Source: Pseudomonas sp.
GTDB taxonomy: Bacteria > Pseudomonadota > Gammaproteobacteria > Pseudomonadales > Pseudomonadaceae
Direction: 5' to 3'
NCBI GenBank assembly: GCA_016763285.1
Contig: JAESUC010000073.1
Coordinates: forward strand, 1 to 41,508
Length of the DNA stretch: 41,508 nt
Under the pieces are notes generated by a model. It did not search any database, was not told where the DNA came from, and was given only the letters and a program-made list of their open reading frames with translations. The translations under genes and the position numbers were made by a program. Positions 40,870 to 41,508 of this stretch are shown here, piece after piece (positions within the stretch are counted from its first letter, which is position 1; the number at the start of each line of letters is the position of its first letter).

Positions 40870-41508
40870 CAGTCGTCCTCGCCGCCATACAGGGTGGTCA
40901 GCGCACGGGCATCCACGCCCAGTGATTCGCGCAGGTAACGCACCAGGTCATCGCTGCGGCCATGGGTGGTCAGTACCGTGCTGGCGCCGCAATCACGGAT
41001 GGTGGCCAGCAGGGCAGGCCAGTCGGCATGATCGCTGAGCTCGAAGCCCTGGTCATAACCGCGCCGCCGCCGATTGCCGCGAATACGCATCCAGCCCGAA
41101 GCAAAGCCGGTGCTGGCGTTCTTGAACCGGCGCATCCAGGGCGAGCCGGCGGCGGAGGGCGGAGCCAGGATCAGCTGGCCGCGCATGCCCTCGGTCCGTG
41201 GCAGCTCCGAGACCGGCTGCGTCGGCAGCATGGCAATGCCCGCGTCACGATACAGCTCGGTCAGCGCAACCATCGCTCCGTGCAGATAGACGGTCCGGTC
41301 GGTGTGCTCGGCCAGCGCGGCGAGTACCCGCTGCGCCTTGCCGAAGGCATAGGTAAACAGCACGCAGGGCCGATCAGGATTACCCGACCACCAGTCCCAC
41401 ATCTGCTGGCCGACCTGCTGCACCGGCGGCCAGCGATAACAGGGCAGGGCAAAGGTGGCTTCGGTGATCAGCGTGTCGCAGGGCACCACTTCAAACGGCT
41501 CACAGGTC
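40869..41508 (-). CDS. Ligase-associated DNA damage response exonuclease, partial
   Basis: The frame stays open to the right edge, so the N-terminus is missing. The visible part (~212 residues) matches the metallo-beta-lactamase/beta-CASP exonuclease of the Lhr cluster: 'TCEPFEVVPCDTLITEATFALP', 'SDHADWPALL' (a conserved Asp-His metal pair) and 'STVLTTHGRSDDLVRYLRE'. The HxHxDH metal motif should lie outside the window. The gene is first in the operon exonuclease-ligase-helicase-PdeM, all overlapping by 4 to 11 bp. A GTG at 41489 is an internal Val and not the start. Confidence 0.9.
   Translation of the reverse strand, partial: TCEPFEVVPCDTLITEATFALPCYRWPPVQQVGQQMWDWWSGNPDRPCVLFTYAFGKAQRVLAALAEHTDRTVYLHGAMVALTELYRDAGIAMLPTQPVSELPRTEGMRGQLILAPPSAAGSPWMRRFKNASTGFASGWMRIRGNRRRRGYDQGFELSDHADWPALLATIRDCGASTVLTTHGRSDDLVRYLRESLGVDARALTTLYGGEDD

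Overview
The window looks like the chromosome of a gammaproteobacterium from the Pseudomonas/Halopseudomonas lineage. The grounds are high GC in most genes, the aa3-oxidase cluster order (coxB-coxA-ctaG-coxC, a convergent twin-transmembrane gene, then SURF1, a CxxxC protein, ctaA, ctaB, sco), prlC followed by yheV, and a LexA site of the E. coli/Pseudomonas type. This assignment rests on gene order and protein resemblance only; no database search was possible. I saw no tRNA, rRNA, CRISPR array, insertion sequence or phage gene.

Layout. 1-2000: the edge of a type II secretion (T2SS)-like locus, with the tail of a probable cohesin-type secretin, three overlapping pseudopilin genes and a convergent gspG. 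2100-4100: a secreted Fn3-like protein of unknown function and an exported vanadium-haloperoxidase-type enzyme. These first ~4.2 kb look more AT-rich than the rest and read as accessory DNA. 4250-13030: metabolic and stress genes: an Asp-nucleophile alpha/beta hydrolase, an ArsM-type arsenite methyltransferase, a CsbD protein, a TetR regulator of LmrA/YxaF type, two overlapping hotdog thioesterases, a PhoD-like phosphatase, an acyl-CoA ligase and an NAD(P)-binding protein.

13150-21340 is a signalling block. It holds a receiver-TPR response regulator with its histidine kinase, a convergent 1128-residue fusion of an ammonium transporter to PAS-PAS-GGDEF-EAL, a CurA-like reductase and a membrane diguanylate cyclase. 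21400-25050 is housekeeping: gamma-carbonic anhydrase, oligopeptidase A, YheV and an unknown protein. 25260-34010 is a complete caa3-type cytochrome c oxidase cluster with its copper, heme A and assembly factors. 33996-41508 holds two DNA-repair modules. One is an SOS-controlled pair (radical SAM protein plus TIGR03915 protein). The other is the four-gene exonuclease, ATP-dependent ligase, Lhr-like helicase and PdeM set, whose first gene runs off the window.

Main points from the hunt: (1) the Amt-PAS-PAS-GGDEF-EAL fusion keeps its ammonium-pore residues, the GGDEF and I-site motifs, and the EAL catalytic residues, so it looks like a one-protein ammonium-to-c-di-GMP sensor. (2) A near-identical operator with core TAGACCAGTC sits in the promoters of the thioesterase operon and of the distant CurA-like reductase gene; it matches the LmrA/YxaF box as I remember it, which suggests a small regulon of the TetR protein encoded here. 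(3) A near-consensus LexA box overlaps the promoter of the radical SAM/TIGR03915 pair. (4) The coxB promoter has a sigma-S-like -10 and a perfect palindrome filling its spacer. (5) The cox cluster carries a second, degenerate SCO-like CxxxC protein.
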